Positions 33,621 through 43,267 of a DNA stretch of 64,000 bases are shown one piece after another. A program made the position numbers and the translations under genes. The stretch's first letter is position 1; every line of letters begins with the position of its first letter. Origin of the DNA: Candidatus Liberibacter americanus str. Sao Paulo (GTDB taxonomy: Bacteria > Pseudomonadota > Alphaproteobacteria > Rhizobiales > Rhizobiaceae); contig NC_022793.1 of the NCBI RefSeq assembly GCF_000496595.1, positions 1,054,001-1,118,000 on the forward strand. The letters are read 5' to 3'. Below the pieces are notes generated by a model. That model was not told the DNA's origin. It ran no database searches and worked only from the letters and a program-made list of their open reading frames with translations.

Positions 33621-34568
33621 ATGCAACAAAAAACGCAACTAATTGAAAATTTAATAACAGATAATATAGCCAACCATCAAACAAACTTCTCTCCTCGAGC
33701 CGCTATACTAATCTGCCAAAGCATTGAAGAAAATATCGAAGATTATTCATTGTTTTGTAAGCATCTTACTGATGAAGCCATATCAATTTATATATATAAC
33801 TATCTAGATACAAAGAAAATATCCAATAATATTGATTATAACGACCGTAAATATAATAATATTACGAATAATGTAATGACATTACGAAAATCAATTTCTG
33901 AAAATCACGGTAATATACCTGTTTTTTTATTCGGATACTCGTTTGGAACAATTATAGCTCTATCAACTATTGCAAAATATCCTAAAGATTTTTCCGGAAT
34001 TATTCTATGGAATCCAGACTTGTACTTTGAAAAGTATAATTGTCTTATTACAAAAATAATATTAGCATCAGAAAAATTCTTCAAGGGATCCGATACACCT
34101 AGTAGATTTATGCGCCATATAACATCAAATATAATGATCAGAAACAGCAAAAATTGGCAATCCTTTTTAAACGAATCATTATCAGATTTAGACCCAAACA
34201 TAGAAAAAACAAAACTAAAAAGTGAGGCTTATAATTTACCTATATCAATATGGACAGAATTAATCTCATTAGCAAATAATATAAACTCTGCGGGATATTT
34301 CAATTCAATACCAAGATCTACTTCTTTTTTCCTAATCGGTGGAGGAAATATCACAAAGGGAATTGAAGATTATTCTCAAATACAGAATCTATCATCAAGA
34401 CTATATAAAGAAGAATTTTGCGATGTATCTCTTATGATTCTACCACATGATCAAATTGATAAATTAAAGAATAAAACAAACAATAAAGCAATCAAAGAAA
34501 TATATAATTGGATATTTAAATCATATTTACCAAAGGTTACGCCCCTAATAGAATATTATAAAAAATAG
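33621..34568 (+). CDS. Alpha/beta hydrolase, lysophospholipase-like, catalytic acid doubtful
   Basis: This 315-residue protein resembles the serine-hydrolase (monoglyceride lipase/lysophospholipase) family found beside ettA in rhizobia. The nucleophile elbow GYSFG places Ser107, and His276 sits in LPHDQID. The strand that normally ends with the catalytic Asp reads FFLIGGGNITKG, with Asn243 where a D(P) motif is expected, so activity may be lost. The protein is rich in Asn, Lys and Ile, in line with base composition. No signal peptide is evident. An AGGAT ribosome site precedes the ATG. The substrate is unknown. Confidence 0.75.
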   Translation: MQQKTQLIENLITDNIANHQTNFSPRAAILICQSIEENIEDYSLFCKHLTDEAISIYIYNYLDTKKISNNIDYNDRKYNNITNNVMTLRKSISENHGNIPVFLFGYSFGTIIALSTIAKYPKDFSGIILWNPDLYFEKYNCLITKIILASEKFFKGSDTPSRFMRHITSNIMIRNSKNWQSFLNESLSDLDPNIEKTKLKSEAYNLPISIWTELISLANNINSAGYFNSIPRSTSFFLIGGGNITKGIEDYSQIQNLSSRLYKEEFCDVSLMILPHDQIDKLKNKTNNKAIKEIYNWIFKSYLPKVTPLIEYYKK

Positions 34569-35002
34569 CTTATATATCAATTATATGCTCTGATACTTTG
34601 ATTGTCGACTTTATAATAAAACATTGTACCTTTCAAATATCATGAAACTAATTGCAAATATCATAGTTTTATAGCTGTTCATTACATAAATAATAATCAA
34701 ATATTACGATAATTAATCAAAACTTAAAATTATAAAGCGAAAATCTGATGAATTAAGAATTTAATCTTTGATGCAAATTTTTAATTTATTAATATAAATA
34801 ACATGAATCTATATTAATACTAATAAAATAGTATATCTTTGATTGGTTAATTAATTTATATTGATTGAATATATGTATTTAAATAAAATAATATGGATAA
34901 CAAATAAAATGCAATTATAAATCATTTTTTGAGTTGACCTGAAGATAATGTCTGCATATGTTCAATGTTTCGAAGATCACTTTCCGCAATGGAAAAATCT
35001 GA
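34569..35002. other. Intergenic region upstream of tRNA-Lys
   Basis: An A+T-rich stretch of about 430 bases without a supportable gene. The last 80 bases before the tRNA are less A+T-rich and may hold its promoter. Confidence 0.55.
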
Positions 35003-35078
35003 GAGCGCGTAGCTCAGATGGTAGAGCAACTGACTTTTAATCAGTGGGTCCTGGGTTCGATCCCCAGCGCGCTCACCA
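35003..35078 (+). tRNA. tRNA-Lys (anticodon TTT)
   Basis: A complete cloverleaf can be drawn. The acceptor stem GAGCGCG pairs with CGCGCTC, the anticodon stem ACTGA/TCAGT encloses loop CTTTTAA with TTT at 35036-35038, and the T arm CTGGG-TTCGATC-CCCAG is canonical. The discriminator is A, and CCA is encoded at 35076-35078. It decodes AAA and AAG, very common codons in this A+T-rich genome. Confidence 0.97.
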
Positions 35079-35390
35079 GGAACTGTATTCAGGCAATATT
35101 TAAATTCAAAATTTTGATACAATGTTATAAAAAATTATCATTGTTAAAGTCTATATTTGGATTTAATAAAGAATGGATGCATTTCAATGTATTGAACTAT
35201 TATGGTTTTCAAATGTTAAATGAATATAGATATAAAGATAATATTTTATTTCATAAGATAAATTTATATAAGCAATATAATTAAAAAATATTGAATTTAT
35301 TAATCAGAAAAAACAAAATAATAGATTATACTAATGAATAGGAAACAAAATATTGTCCTTCCTAATTATCATTATCCCTGCCAATGATAA
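35079..35390. other. Intergenic region between tRNA-Lys and smpB
   Basis: About 310 bases of A+T-rich sequence. No gene is supportable; the open frame running through the tRNA into this stretch is a shadow. The right end holds the stem-loop described at 35363-35393. Confidence 0.5.
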
Positions 35391-35393
35391 TTA
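35363..35393 (-). terminator. Possible terminator at the end of smpB
   Basis: An 11-base perfect stem, TAATTATCATT with AATGATAATTA, encloses a 9-base loop and overlaps the smpB stop codon. On the minus strand it is followed by GGAAGGACAATATTTTG rather than a clean T run, so it may be a transcript-stabilising or weak terminator stem. Confidence 0.45.
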
Positions 35394-35867
35394 ATGCTCC
35401 CGAAGTAAACGGCTTTTTTGGCGGTCCCAATCACGTTTTTTTTCTGTCTCACGCTTATCATAATTTTTCTTACCTTTAGCAATAGCAAGATCAATTTTTG
35501 CAATCCCCTTCTCATTAAAATAAATTTTCATTGGGACAAGTGTCATGCCATCTAGACGAACAGCTGCATACAAACGATTTATCTCTTTTCTACATAGCAA
35601 AAGCTTACGACGTCTTAGTGGAACATGATTAAATCTATTAGCCTGAGTATATTCCGGAATATGCGCGTTTAACCACCAAATCTCATTATTTTCACAAACG
35701 GCATAAGACTCAGAAATATTTACCTTTCCTACTCGCAACGACTTAACTTCAGTGCCAGTCAATACAACACCTGATTCATATGAACGAACAATATGATAAT
35801 TATATCGAGCTTTCCGATTTTCGGATATAATCTTTCTAGATAATTTATTTCTAGATTTAGAATTCAT
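35391..35867 (-). CDS. smpB: SsrA-binding protein SmpB
   Basis: SmpB carries tmRNA to stalled ribosomes so that incomplete proteins are tagged for ClpXP, which is also encoded here. Motifs are [40 protein letters not shown] and the [12 protein letters not shown] block; the basic tail [20 protein letters not shown] is typical. Length 158 residues. It lies directly downstream of dapA, the same order as in rhizobia. No ssrA RNA gene was recognised in the window. Confidence 0.97.
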   Translation of the reverse strand: MNSKSRNKLSRKIISENRKARYNYHIVRSYESGVVLTGTEVKSLRVGKVNISESYAVCENNEIWWLNAHIPEYTQANRFNHVPLRRRKLLLCRKEINRLYAAVRLDGMTLVPMKIYFNEKGIAKIDLAIAKGKKNYDKRETEKKRDWDRQKSRLLREH

Positions 35868-35956
35868 GTATTTCCCTATAGACAGATAAGATGTATCAAA
35901 ACACTAGAATATAACTAGAATATAAAAAGTATTGCAAAACCTAAGATATACCGAAA

Positions 35957-36847
35957 TTATCCCGTTTTAAGATCCGCATATTCAAGCGCCTGATCAATAG
36001 CCATAATGGTACTCTTTTCAAGAGAAGAAACCATAGGTGATCTAACAAAAATAGGAATGTTTCTGCCCAAACGAGATAAAGCATATTTAACTCCACATAT
36101 AGAAGTCTCCATGAATAAAGCCTGATGGAGAGGCATAAGCCTATCTTGATATTCAAGTGCCAAGCTATAATCACCTCTACGTGTTGCATCTTGAAATTCA
36201 GCACAAAGCTTGGGGGCTACATTTGCTGTTACAGAAATACAGCCAATACCTCCATGAGCATTAAAACCTAAAGCAGAAGAATCTTCTCCTGAAAGCTGAA
36301 CAAAATCATGTCCACAGGCAATACGCTGTCCAGAAACCAACTCAATCCTTCCTGTAGCATCCTTCACTCCAACTATGTTAGAATGCCTCTTTGCTAACTC
36401 CGACATCGTATCAGTACTCATCTCAATAACTGTACGACTTGGATTGTTGTAAATATAAATCGGCAAATCAACCGACGTTGCAATCAAACCAAAATGCTCT
36501 AATAAGCCTTTTTTATTCGGCTTATTATAATAAGGAATAACAACTAATAATGCGTCAGCACCGATATTTTTACAATGTCGAGCTAACTCAATAGCTTCCT
36601 TAGTATTGTTAGAACCAGCTCCAGCCATAACAGGAACACGACCAGCAGAAGCCTTTACGCATAACTCAACAACCTTACAATGTTCTTCATGCGATAAAGT
36701 CGAAGCTTCACCAGTAGTACCAGCAGGAACAAGTCCAGTAGAACCCTCAGATATTTGCCATTCAATATGCTCACAAAAAGAAATTTCATCAATTAAATCA
36801 TCTTTTGTAAACGGCGTAATAAGAGCAGGAATAGAACCTTGAAACAT
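35957..36847 (-). CDS. dapA: 4-hydroxy-tetrahydrodipicolinate synthase
   Basis: DapA condenses pyruvate with aspartate semialdehyde in the lysine and meso-diaminopimelate pathway. The TIM-barrel active site is readable: Thr44-Thr45 in GTTGEAST, Tyr133 in YIYNNPSRT and the Schiff-base Lys162 in GVKDATG. Length 296 residues. Together with murA this indicates that peptidoglycan precursors are still made. Its 3' neighbour on the same strand is smpB. Confidence 0.97.
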   Translation of the reverse strand: MFQGSIPALITPFTKDDLIDEISFCEHIEWQISEGSTGLVPAGTTGEASTLSHEEHCKVVELCVKASAGRVPVMAGAGSNNTKEAIELARHCKNIGADALLVVIPYYNKPNKKGLLEHFGLIATSVDLPIYIYNNPSRTVIEMSTDTMSELAKRHSNIVGVKDATGRIELVSGQRIACGHDFVQLSGEDSSALGFNAHGGIGCISVTANVAPKLCAEFQDATRRGDYSLALEYQDRLMPLHQALFMETSICGVKYALSRLGRNIPIFVRSPMVSSLEKSTIMAIDQALEYADLKTG

Positions 36848-38910
36848 AAAATACCCCTAAATATAGTTTTCGTATTCCAAAATAACAAAAAAAACGCCAA
36901 ATATAATAAAGAATCTCATAGAACACTAATATCATATATAAAGCATATAAGTATTGTATTCATTAAAACAAAATTGACAATTGATAGATATAAAGAAAAA
37001 ACACCTCTTCATTTAAATATGTTATATAATAGTACACTATCACATTCTTAAATTAAATGATTATCATTATAACTATAAGCAAAATTATATATAAATTTAT
37101 TATATGCAGTAAAAATCCTATATTATCTTTGAAAAATTAACGTATTTTATCAATAAAAGTTTATTTTAATAATACAAAATCAAAAAATATTTACTAGATT
37201 CAGCATGTGTTCATGGCTGTAATGATATTACAAAATCAAAATATTATATAAAACAAATTCTCATCTAGTTTTGAACAATATGATAAACATTTACAAATAT
37301 CTATCGTCAAGAATACTTCAAAAATATATTTTTTAAGATTTAGCAAAAAAAATAAAAATAAGATATATCAAAACTGATCATATATTGCGATCCAATCTCT
37401 TAAAATAAAAAGCAGTAGCGATTAAAATTATTTTTTATAATAAAGCAATATAAAAAGAAGTAAAATAAATAATTAGGAAGTTCATCAATATAAATCATAT
37501 AATTGATAAAATCAAAAAAATTATCAATTGCGTATATACGAGATAAATAAATGATTAAATATTAAATAATTATCGATATCTCCCCAAAATAAATAGATTA
37601 TATAGCTATAACCCCTAATACTATGGTTTATATTCAACGTGGTTTTCTTTTTATAGCAATCCCATACCTTTAAAATAAATTTGTTTTTGCCTATTATTTA
37701 TGCCAATTATAACTTTATCTTATCATATTATATATAATGCTTGTGCGTCATATATTCTGATAATAAAATCTAATATTATATTAAAAATAGAGAAGATAAA
37801 AAGAAGTAAAAACCTAAATATACATCATGCTAAAAAAGATATTATCATGACTTAAACCATTTTTTAGTTGATATATAAAATAGAAAATAACAACATTAGA
37901 CTTAATAACTTATGCTTGATGTATCAAGATGCTCAATGCTATCTGTATAACATGCTGTTATTGATCTCTCATTATGTAACTCACATGTCTTTAAAAATAA
38001 TGAATTGAGTATGTGCTTTACTATTATATTATTTTTATCAAGTTATGCAAAAAATCAGGAAATTTTAAATATAAAAATCTATGCTTTCGTTATTCAAAAG
38101 AGCATGTAAAAAAAATATATTAAAAAAAATACCTGCCATGAAATAAAAAACAGATAAATTTAAAACTTGAAAAAATAGAAAAATTACAAAAATTTTGGGA
38201 TTAAGGGACGCAACAAAGTTTGGCTTGTGAGTTTACTTTATATAAAGACTTGATGCATGCCGTAAACTATAACAGATTGAATATTAAAACTCAAAAAGTA
38301 ATAACAATAGTTATAGTTGAACTGCCAGATAGTTATATTATAACTTCTTCAAATAATACACTAAAGCAAAGATACCTTTGCTTTAGTAAAAAAATCTTCG
38401 ATGAATGCCTTACTATTTTATGATAGAAAAAAAATTAAAAAGCCTTCGGATTGTTATGCAAAAACTCATTATAATAAAATGTTTAAATGTTTTTATGACA
38501 TATTCAATAATTAATATAATTTAGGAGGTGAATATAATAAAATTATATTAGATATATTTACAGTAAAAAATATCAATTAGTTATGCCAATAAAGCATTAT
38601 TATCATGTTATTTACCTAATAATTATATTATATTCATAATCTGATGCACAGCTTAATCAATATAAGTTAAAGCTAAAGCAGCAACCGCGAAAGCTATAAA
38701 ATAACATGTGAAATAAGTTGCAAATACTAGAATTAAATATATAAGATAAGTTAGATATGCTGCAGTTTAAGTTATAAAAGTATCTTAAAGATATGCAGAG
38801 AAAGATGAAACTAAGATTATTAGAAGATAAGACGCAAAATCTAAAAATAAAATTGATTTTGCTTATTTTATTTATTAGATATACTAACAAAATATTTGGA
38901 TCAAAAGACG
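36848..38910. other. Two-kilobase gene-poor region
   Basis: Very A+T-rich, with no gene I can support. It contains only short frames: a 67-codon frame from a TTG at 38220 without a ribosome site, and a short less A+T-rich coding-like run near 38651-38700. An orphan AGGAGGTG stands at 38523-38530 with no start codon at proper spacing, and a perfect hairpin lies at 38360-38387. The whole looks like the remains of decayed genes. Confidence 0.6.
38360..38387. repeat. Perfect 12-base-pair inverted repeat
   Basis: ACTAAAGCAAAG and CTTTGCTTTAGT flank the loop ATAC. It is followed on the plus strand by an A run rather than T, so it is not a plus-strand terminator; on the minus strand the tail TGTATTATTTG is only weakly T-rich. 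Confidence 0.7.
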
Positions 38911-39426
38911 ATGGTTTTTTTTATTATTTTATCTGTACTTTGTTGTTTTTATTGTGTTCCAGAACGATTTCAAGGATATGTCTTGAATGCATTAACTAAA
39001 GATAAAATTGCTTTTTATATAATAAATTTTATTATTTGGTTTATACCTTTTATGATTATACCATTACCTTATAATAATAAGAATATATATTTTGAATTTG
39101 GATTTTTGCTTACTACTTGTTATATATTAAGCTGTTATATGTCATCTAGAATTCAAGGACATAATAGCGTAGCACGATATTTTACAGAATACGATGCAAA
39201 AATAAAAGAGCCATTAACATTAATAGCTTTATGTCTAGTGCTGATATACGTTGGTCATAATATGATTAACATAGTGTTGGACACATATATAACATACAAA
39301 TTTTTAGAGTATTATACTATTTCTGAATTAGTCATTAAAGTATGGATGATGATTATAGGAAATACATTTTTGTCAATATTATTTTTACAATTATATAAAG
39401 CATTAAGAGGAAAATTGGAATCGTAA
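38911..39426 (+). CDS. Unrecognised small integral membrane protein
   Basis: I do not recognise this 171-residue protein. It has about five hydrophobic segments, roughly at residues 2-15, 33-53, 59-79, 100-121 and 138-158, separated by short polar loops, and a conserved-looking loop SSRIQGHNSVARYFTEYDAK. It ends in a basic tail (ALRGKLES). An ATG at 38911 has only a modest GGAT upstream; a TTG at 38896 is an alternative. It stands alone between the gene-poor region and hisS on the hisS strand. The long open frame in A+T-rich DNA and alternating hydrophobic pattern argue that it is real. Confidence 0.6.
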   Translation: MVFFIILSVLCCFYCVPERFQGYVLNALTKDKIAFYIINFIIWFIPFMIIPLPYNNKNIYFEFGFLLTTCYILSCYMSSRIQGHNSVARYFTEYDAKIKEPLTLIALCLVLIYVGHNMINIVLDTYITYKFLEYYTISELVIKVWMMIIGNTFLSILFLQLYKALRGKLES

Positions 39427-39630
39427 ATTACAATCCACAAAAATGTAAAAAATCAAGGATATAATGACTGCATTTATATATAATTAATAATATATTTTAA
39501 AAAATATTATATAAAAACTAATTTTTATGTAATATTTGTAGAACTTCTCTTATAATATGGATTACAATAAGGCAATATTGAATTGCTATTATATAGCCAA
39601 GCTATTAAATAAACTTATATGTGAGAGAGT

Positions 39631-41118
39631 ATGGAGAAAGAAGTCAAAATTAAAGCAGAATTACCTCGTGGATTTGTTGACTATACAACACGTGAAATAC
39701 GTATTCGAACAGAAATTATAAATAATATTATAAGTATATATGAACGCTATGGATTCGATCCTATAGAGACACCCTTATTTGAATATTCTGAAGCTCTAGG
39801 CAAATTTCTTCCAGATGAAGATAGGCCTAATGAGGGTGTTTTTTCTATTCAAGATGATGATGATCAATGGATGAGCCTACGTTATGACCTAACAGCACCT
39901 TTAGCGCGTCATGTTGCAGAAAATTTTGAAAAAATAATATTTCCGTACCGTACATATAGAATTGGTCCAGTTTTTCGCAATGAGAAACCAGGACCAGGAA
40001 GATTTAGGCAATTCATACAATGTGACATAGATAATATCGGATCAGCAGGAAAAACATCTGATGCAGAAATGTGCATGATGATGGCTGATACACTAGAAGC
40101 TGTAGGAATAAAACGTAAATATTATCAAATTAATATAAATAATCGAAAAATACTTGATGGAATATTAGAAAAAATTGGACTTGATAAAAATAATAAAATT
40201 AAAGAGAGACTAACTGTACTACGTGCAATCGATAAGTTAGACAAGTTAGGAACACAAGGGGTAGAATCTTTACTTGGAAAAGGACGTAAGGATGATTCTG
40301 GCGACTTCACTATAGGAGCTAATCTCGCGCCAGAACAAATTAATGTTATTATGTCTTTTATCTCAATCGATTGCGAAAAATCTATCAAAGATTTATACGA
40401 ATTGATAAAAGGAACAAATTATGGAGAAGAAGGACTAGATGAACTAATAAGTATTACTGAACTAACTTCGAAAGCGGGATATAATACAGATCGTATTAAA
40501 ATATCACCAAATGTTGTCAGAGGACTTGAATACTATACAGGATGTGTATACGAAGCTAATTTACAATTTTCAGTCATGAATAAGAAAAAACAACCTGTAG
40601 TTTTTGGAGCTGTTGGAGGTGGCGGTCGTTATGATGGGCTTATATCACGATTTAAAGATGGAAAAGTACCAGCAACTGGTTTTTCCATAGGACTATCGCG
40701 TCTTATAGTTGCATTAGAAAGCCTAGAAAACTTAGAAAAAAAAATAGAACTAGGACCCGTACTGATAACTGTAATGGATAATGATATTGAAAGCATTAAT
40801 AAATATCAAGAATATACTCAATTATTGCGTAAAGGAGGTATACGCGCAGAAATGTTTCAAGGATCTGTTAAAAATTTTGGGAATCAATTAAAATACGCAG
40901 ATAGACGCAATTGTCCTCTTGCTATTATTCAAGGCAAGAGAGAATTATCTCAGGGAATGGTTCAAATAAAAGATTTAATTAAAGGGAAAGAATTGTCACA
41001 AGAAATTAAAAATAATAAACATTGGCGCGAATCTCAATTAGCACAAATAATGGTATCTGAGCATGAATTAGTGTCCACAGTTAAAAAGATTCTATATGAT
41101 AAGAATATTGATAAATAG
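39631..41118 (+). CDS. hisS: Histidine--tRNA ligase
   Basis: This class II synthetase charges tRNA-His. The alphaproteobacterial form of 495 residues begins [19 protein letters not shown]. Motif 2 is seen as [20 protein letters not shown], the histidine motif as [14 protein letters not shown], and motif 3 near [10 protein letters not shown] and [11 protein letters not shown]; an anticodon-binding domain follows. The ATG has GAGAGA just before it. In rhizobia hisZ and hisG follow; here they are absent. Confidence 0.96.
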   Translation: MEKEVKIKAELPRGFVDYTTREIRIRTEIINNIISIYERYGFDPIETPLFEYSEALGKFLPDEDRPNEGVFSIQDDDDQWMSLRYDLTAPLARHVAENFEKIIFPYRTYRIGPVFRNEKPGPGRFRQFIQCDIDNIGSAGKTSDAEMCMMMADTLEAVGIKRKYYQININNRKILDGILEKIGLDKNNKIKERLTVLRAIDKLDKLGTQGVESLLGKGRKDDSGDFTIGANLAPEQINVIMSFISIDCEKSIKDLYELIKGTNYGEEGLDELISITELTSKAGYNTDRIKISPNVVRGLEYYTGCVYEANLQFSVMNKKKQPVVFGAVGGGGRYDGLISRFKDGKVPATGFSIGLSRLIVALESLENLEKKIELGPVLITVMDNDIESINKYQEYTQLLRKGGIRAEMFQGSVKNFGNQLKYADRRNCPLAIIQGKRELSQGMVQIKDLIKGKELSQEIKNNKHWRESQLAQIMVSEHELVSTVKKILYDKNIDK

Positions 41119-41300
41119 ATATCTCAAATATCGTAAATAATGTTATTTAATAAGATTATTGGGAAAAATAAAAAGTAAATTATTGGTAATTTTAAAATTC
41201 ATATGATTTTTTAACGATGAAATATAAATTCATAATTTATACGTTTACATGATTTAAACATATTAATATAAGTTAATACTGAAAATTACTTTTCAAATAA

Positions 41301-42590
41301 TTAAATGCATATACGTTCTATCAACGCACCGCATCTGCTCAATTTATGTTCCAAATCTTCAAATCCGCGATCAAGATGGTAAACGCGAGAAATTTCCGTT
41401 TTACCTTTAGCAGCTAATGCAGCTATGACTAATGAAACAGAAGCTCGCAAGTCCGTTGCAATAACAGGAGCGCCCCTCAGTTGACTAACTCCTTCAACTC
41501 TTGCAGTTCTACCAGTAATAAATATTCTGGCACCAAGACGAGATAATTCTTGAACATGCATAAATCGATTCTCAAAAATAGTTTCAGTAATATGAGAAAT
41601 CCCATTAGAACAACACATAGTAGCCATAAATTGCGCCTGTAGATCAGTTGGAAAACCAGGGAAAGGAGATGTGGCAATATCGACTGGAAAAAGCCTATCA
41701 CCATTCCAGCGTATACGAACACCTTCATCAACAGGATCTATCTTAACCCCAGAACAACGCATCACTTTAAAAACTGTATCCAAAAGGGAAATATCTGTCA
41801 TTTGCAATACTACATCTCCTCCTACCATTGCTACAGCAAGAGCATAAGTTCCAGCTTCTATTCTATCAGGAATAATTTTATGACGAGCTCCTGATAAACT
41901 TGTAACACCCTCTATTTTAATGGTAGGAGAGCCGATACCAAAAATTTTAGCTCCCATAGCATTAAGACAATTGGCAAGATCTATTACCTCTGGTTCACAT
42001 GCCGCGTTATTAATATAAGTATCACCATTAGCTAAACTAGCTGCCATCATCATAACTTGTGTTGCGCCAACAGATACTCTAGGAAAGGTATAATATGTTC
42101 CAACTAATCCATTGCTAGGAACACGAGCATCCACGTAATCACCATCAATATTTATAATAGCACCAAGAGATTTTAGCGAATCAATGAATAAATTTACAGG
42201 CCTTAGTCCAATTGGACATCCACCTGGAAAAGATATACGAGCGTGACCTTTTCTAGCTAATAATGGACCAATCAACCAAAATCCTGCTCTTATTTTAGAA
42301 ACAAGATCATATGATGAAGTAATATTAGTAATATTGCGACAACTAAATAACATACTGGAAGTATAATTATTATAATCATCATCTGACTTATGGTTAGATA
42401 TCTCAACCCCGTGAGATTCTAAAATAAGCCTAAGTATTTTTACATCTGCCAAATCAGGCAAATTATCTAATATTAACGCTTCACTAGTTAATAAAGATGC
42501 TATCATTAATGGCAAAGAAGCGTTTTTTGCTCCAGAAATGGGGATAATCCCGTTTAATTGATTACCTCCTATAACATTTATACGATCCAT
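41301..42590 (-). CDS. murA: UDP-N-acetylglucosamine 1-carboxyvinyltransferase
   Basis: MurA performs the first committed step of peptidoglycan synthesis, adding enolpyruvate to UDP-GlcNAc. Lys22 (GAKNASLP) and the catalytic Cys125 in FPGGCPIGLRPVNL are present; the Cys (not Asp) form is normally fosfomycin-sensitive. Length 429 residues. In rhizobia a DUF2948 gene and hisD follow murA; neither is seen here. The 50-residue basic protein is the next gene upstream on the same strand. Confidence 0.97.
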   Translation of the reverse strand: MDRINVIGGNQLNGIIPISGAKNASLPLMIASLLTSEALILDNLPDLADVKILRLILESHGVEISNHKSDDDYNNYTSSMLFSCRNITNITSSYDLVSKIRAGFWLIGPLLARKGHARISFPGGCPIGLRPVNLFIDSLKSLGAIINIDGDYVDARVPSNGLVGTYYTFPRVSVGATQVMMMAASLANGDTYINNAACEPEVIDLANCLNAMGAKIFGIGSPTIKIEGVTSLSGARHKIIPDRIEAGTYALAVAMVGGDVVLQMTDISLLDTVFKVMRCSGVKIDPVDEGVRIRWNGDRLFPVDIATSPFPGFPTDLQAQFMATMCCSNGISHITETIFENRFMHVQELSRLGARIFITGRTARVEGVSQLRGAPVIATDLRASVSLVIAALAAKGKTEISRVYHLDRGFEDLEHKLSRCGALIERICI

Positions 42591-42750
42591 ATTATCTAAG
42601 GATTAGCAAATCCAAACCTTTCCACTAAAAAATTGAGGGACTGATTATATTAATCAATAAACGAAAAAAATATCATATAATATAAAAAATGTTTTATAGC
42701 ATATAAAAAAACCTTATCATCATATATAATCATCATATAATCCAGATATA

Positions 42751-42903
42751 CTAATCTTTTAAACGTGATCTTTCTTGAGATTTACGGCGATGAAGATTTT
42801 TTCGCAACATATTTGATAATCGCATTTTTCTATTTTCGCGCGATTCCACGGATCCTATCTTATAACAAGTAGTTTTTTCATTATTGCCATTATTGCCTCT
42901 CAC
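42751..42903 (-). CDS. Small basic conserved-type protein (50 residues)
   Basis: A GTG start at 42901-42903 with GAGGTG about five bases upstream opens a 50-codon frame ending in TAG at 42751. The product is strongly basic; its C-terminal half reads MRLSNMLRKNLHRRKSQERS, resembling the LRxNLxRRKxQxR pattern of tiny alphaproteobacterial proteins of unknown function. It is on the same strand as murA with about 160 bases between. I recall such proteins from rhizobial genomes but cannot give a function. The motif and the ribosome site make it likely to be real. Confidence 0.65.
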   Translation of the reverse strand: MRGNNGNNEKTTCYKIGSVESRENRKMRLSNMLRKNLHRRKSQERSRLKD

Positions 42904-43058
42904 TATTACACCTCACTTAAAATTCCCTTCAAGCAAAATAAAAATATTTCATATAAAAATCATTGGATAATTTTATATGTATAAATAATTTTTCCATTTA
43001 TATAACAGTAAACTATAGAAATAATTTTGTAACTACTGTATGTAAATATCTGTACATA

Positions 43059-43132
<74 letters not shown>

Positions 43133-43133
<1 letters not shown>

Positions 43134-43167
43134 TGTAGTATATAAAATATACTACATAGTCCTTTTT
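43133..43167 (+). terminator. Rho-independent terminator of tRNA-Thr
   Basis: An 11-base perfect stem, ATGTAGTATAT with ATATACTACAT, has a three-base AAA loop and is followed by AGTCC and a T5 run. The first stem base is the final A of the tRNA CCA end, so termination would leave little trailer. Confidence 0.75.
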
Positions 43168-43267
43168 AATAATAATAAAGCGAAATAACAACAATATATT
43201 AGATTAATATTATTGATTGATAACTTAAGTGATATAAAAAAGTATTTATTATTAAATGTATGATTAA

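Noticed and set aside
34922..35122. A 66-codon minus-strand frame over tRNA-Lys
   Set aside because: Its core (AGDRTQDPLIKSQLL) is the well-known false translation of a tRNA-Lys gene read backwards.
38220..38423. A 67-codon frame from a TTG in the gene-poor region
   Set aside because: There is no ribosome site or family match, and the frame runs through the perfect hairpin. It may be a remnant but I cannot support a gene.
38657..38890. A 77-codon minus-strand frame before the membrane protein
   Set aside because: It is rich in Phe, Ser, Asn and Ile by composition and overlaps a run that reads more like coding remnants on the plus strand.
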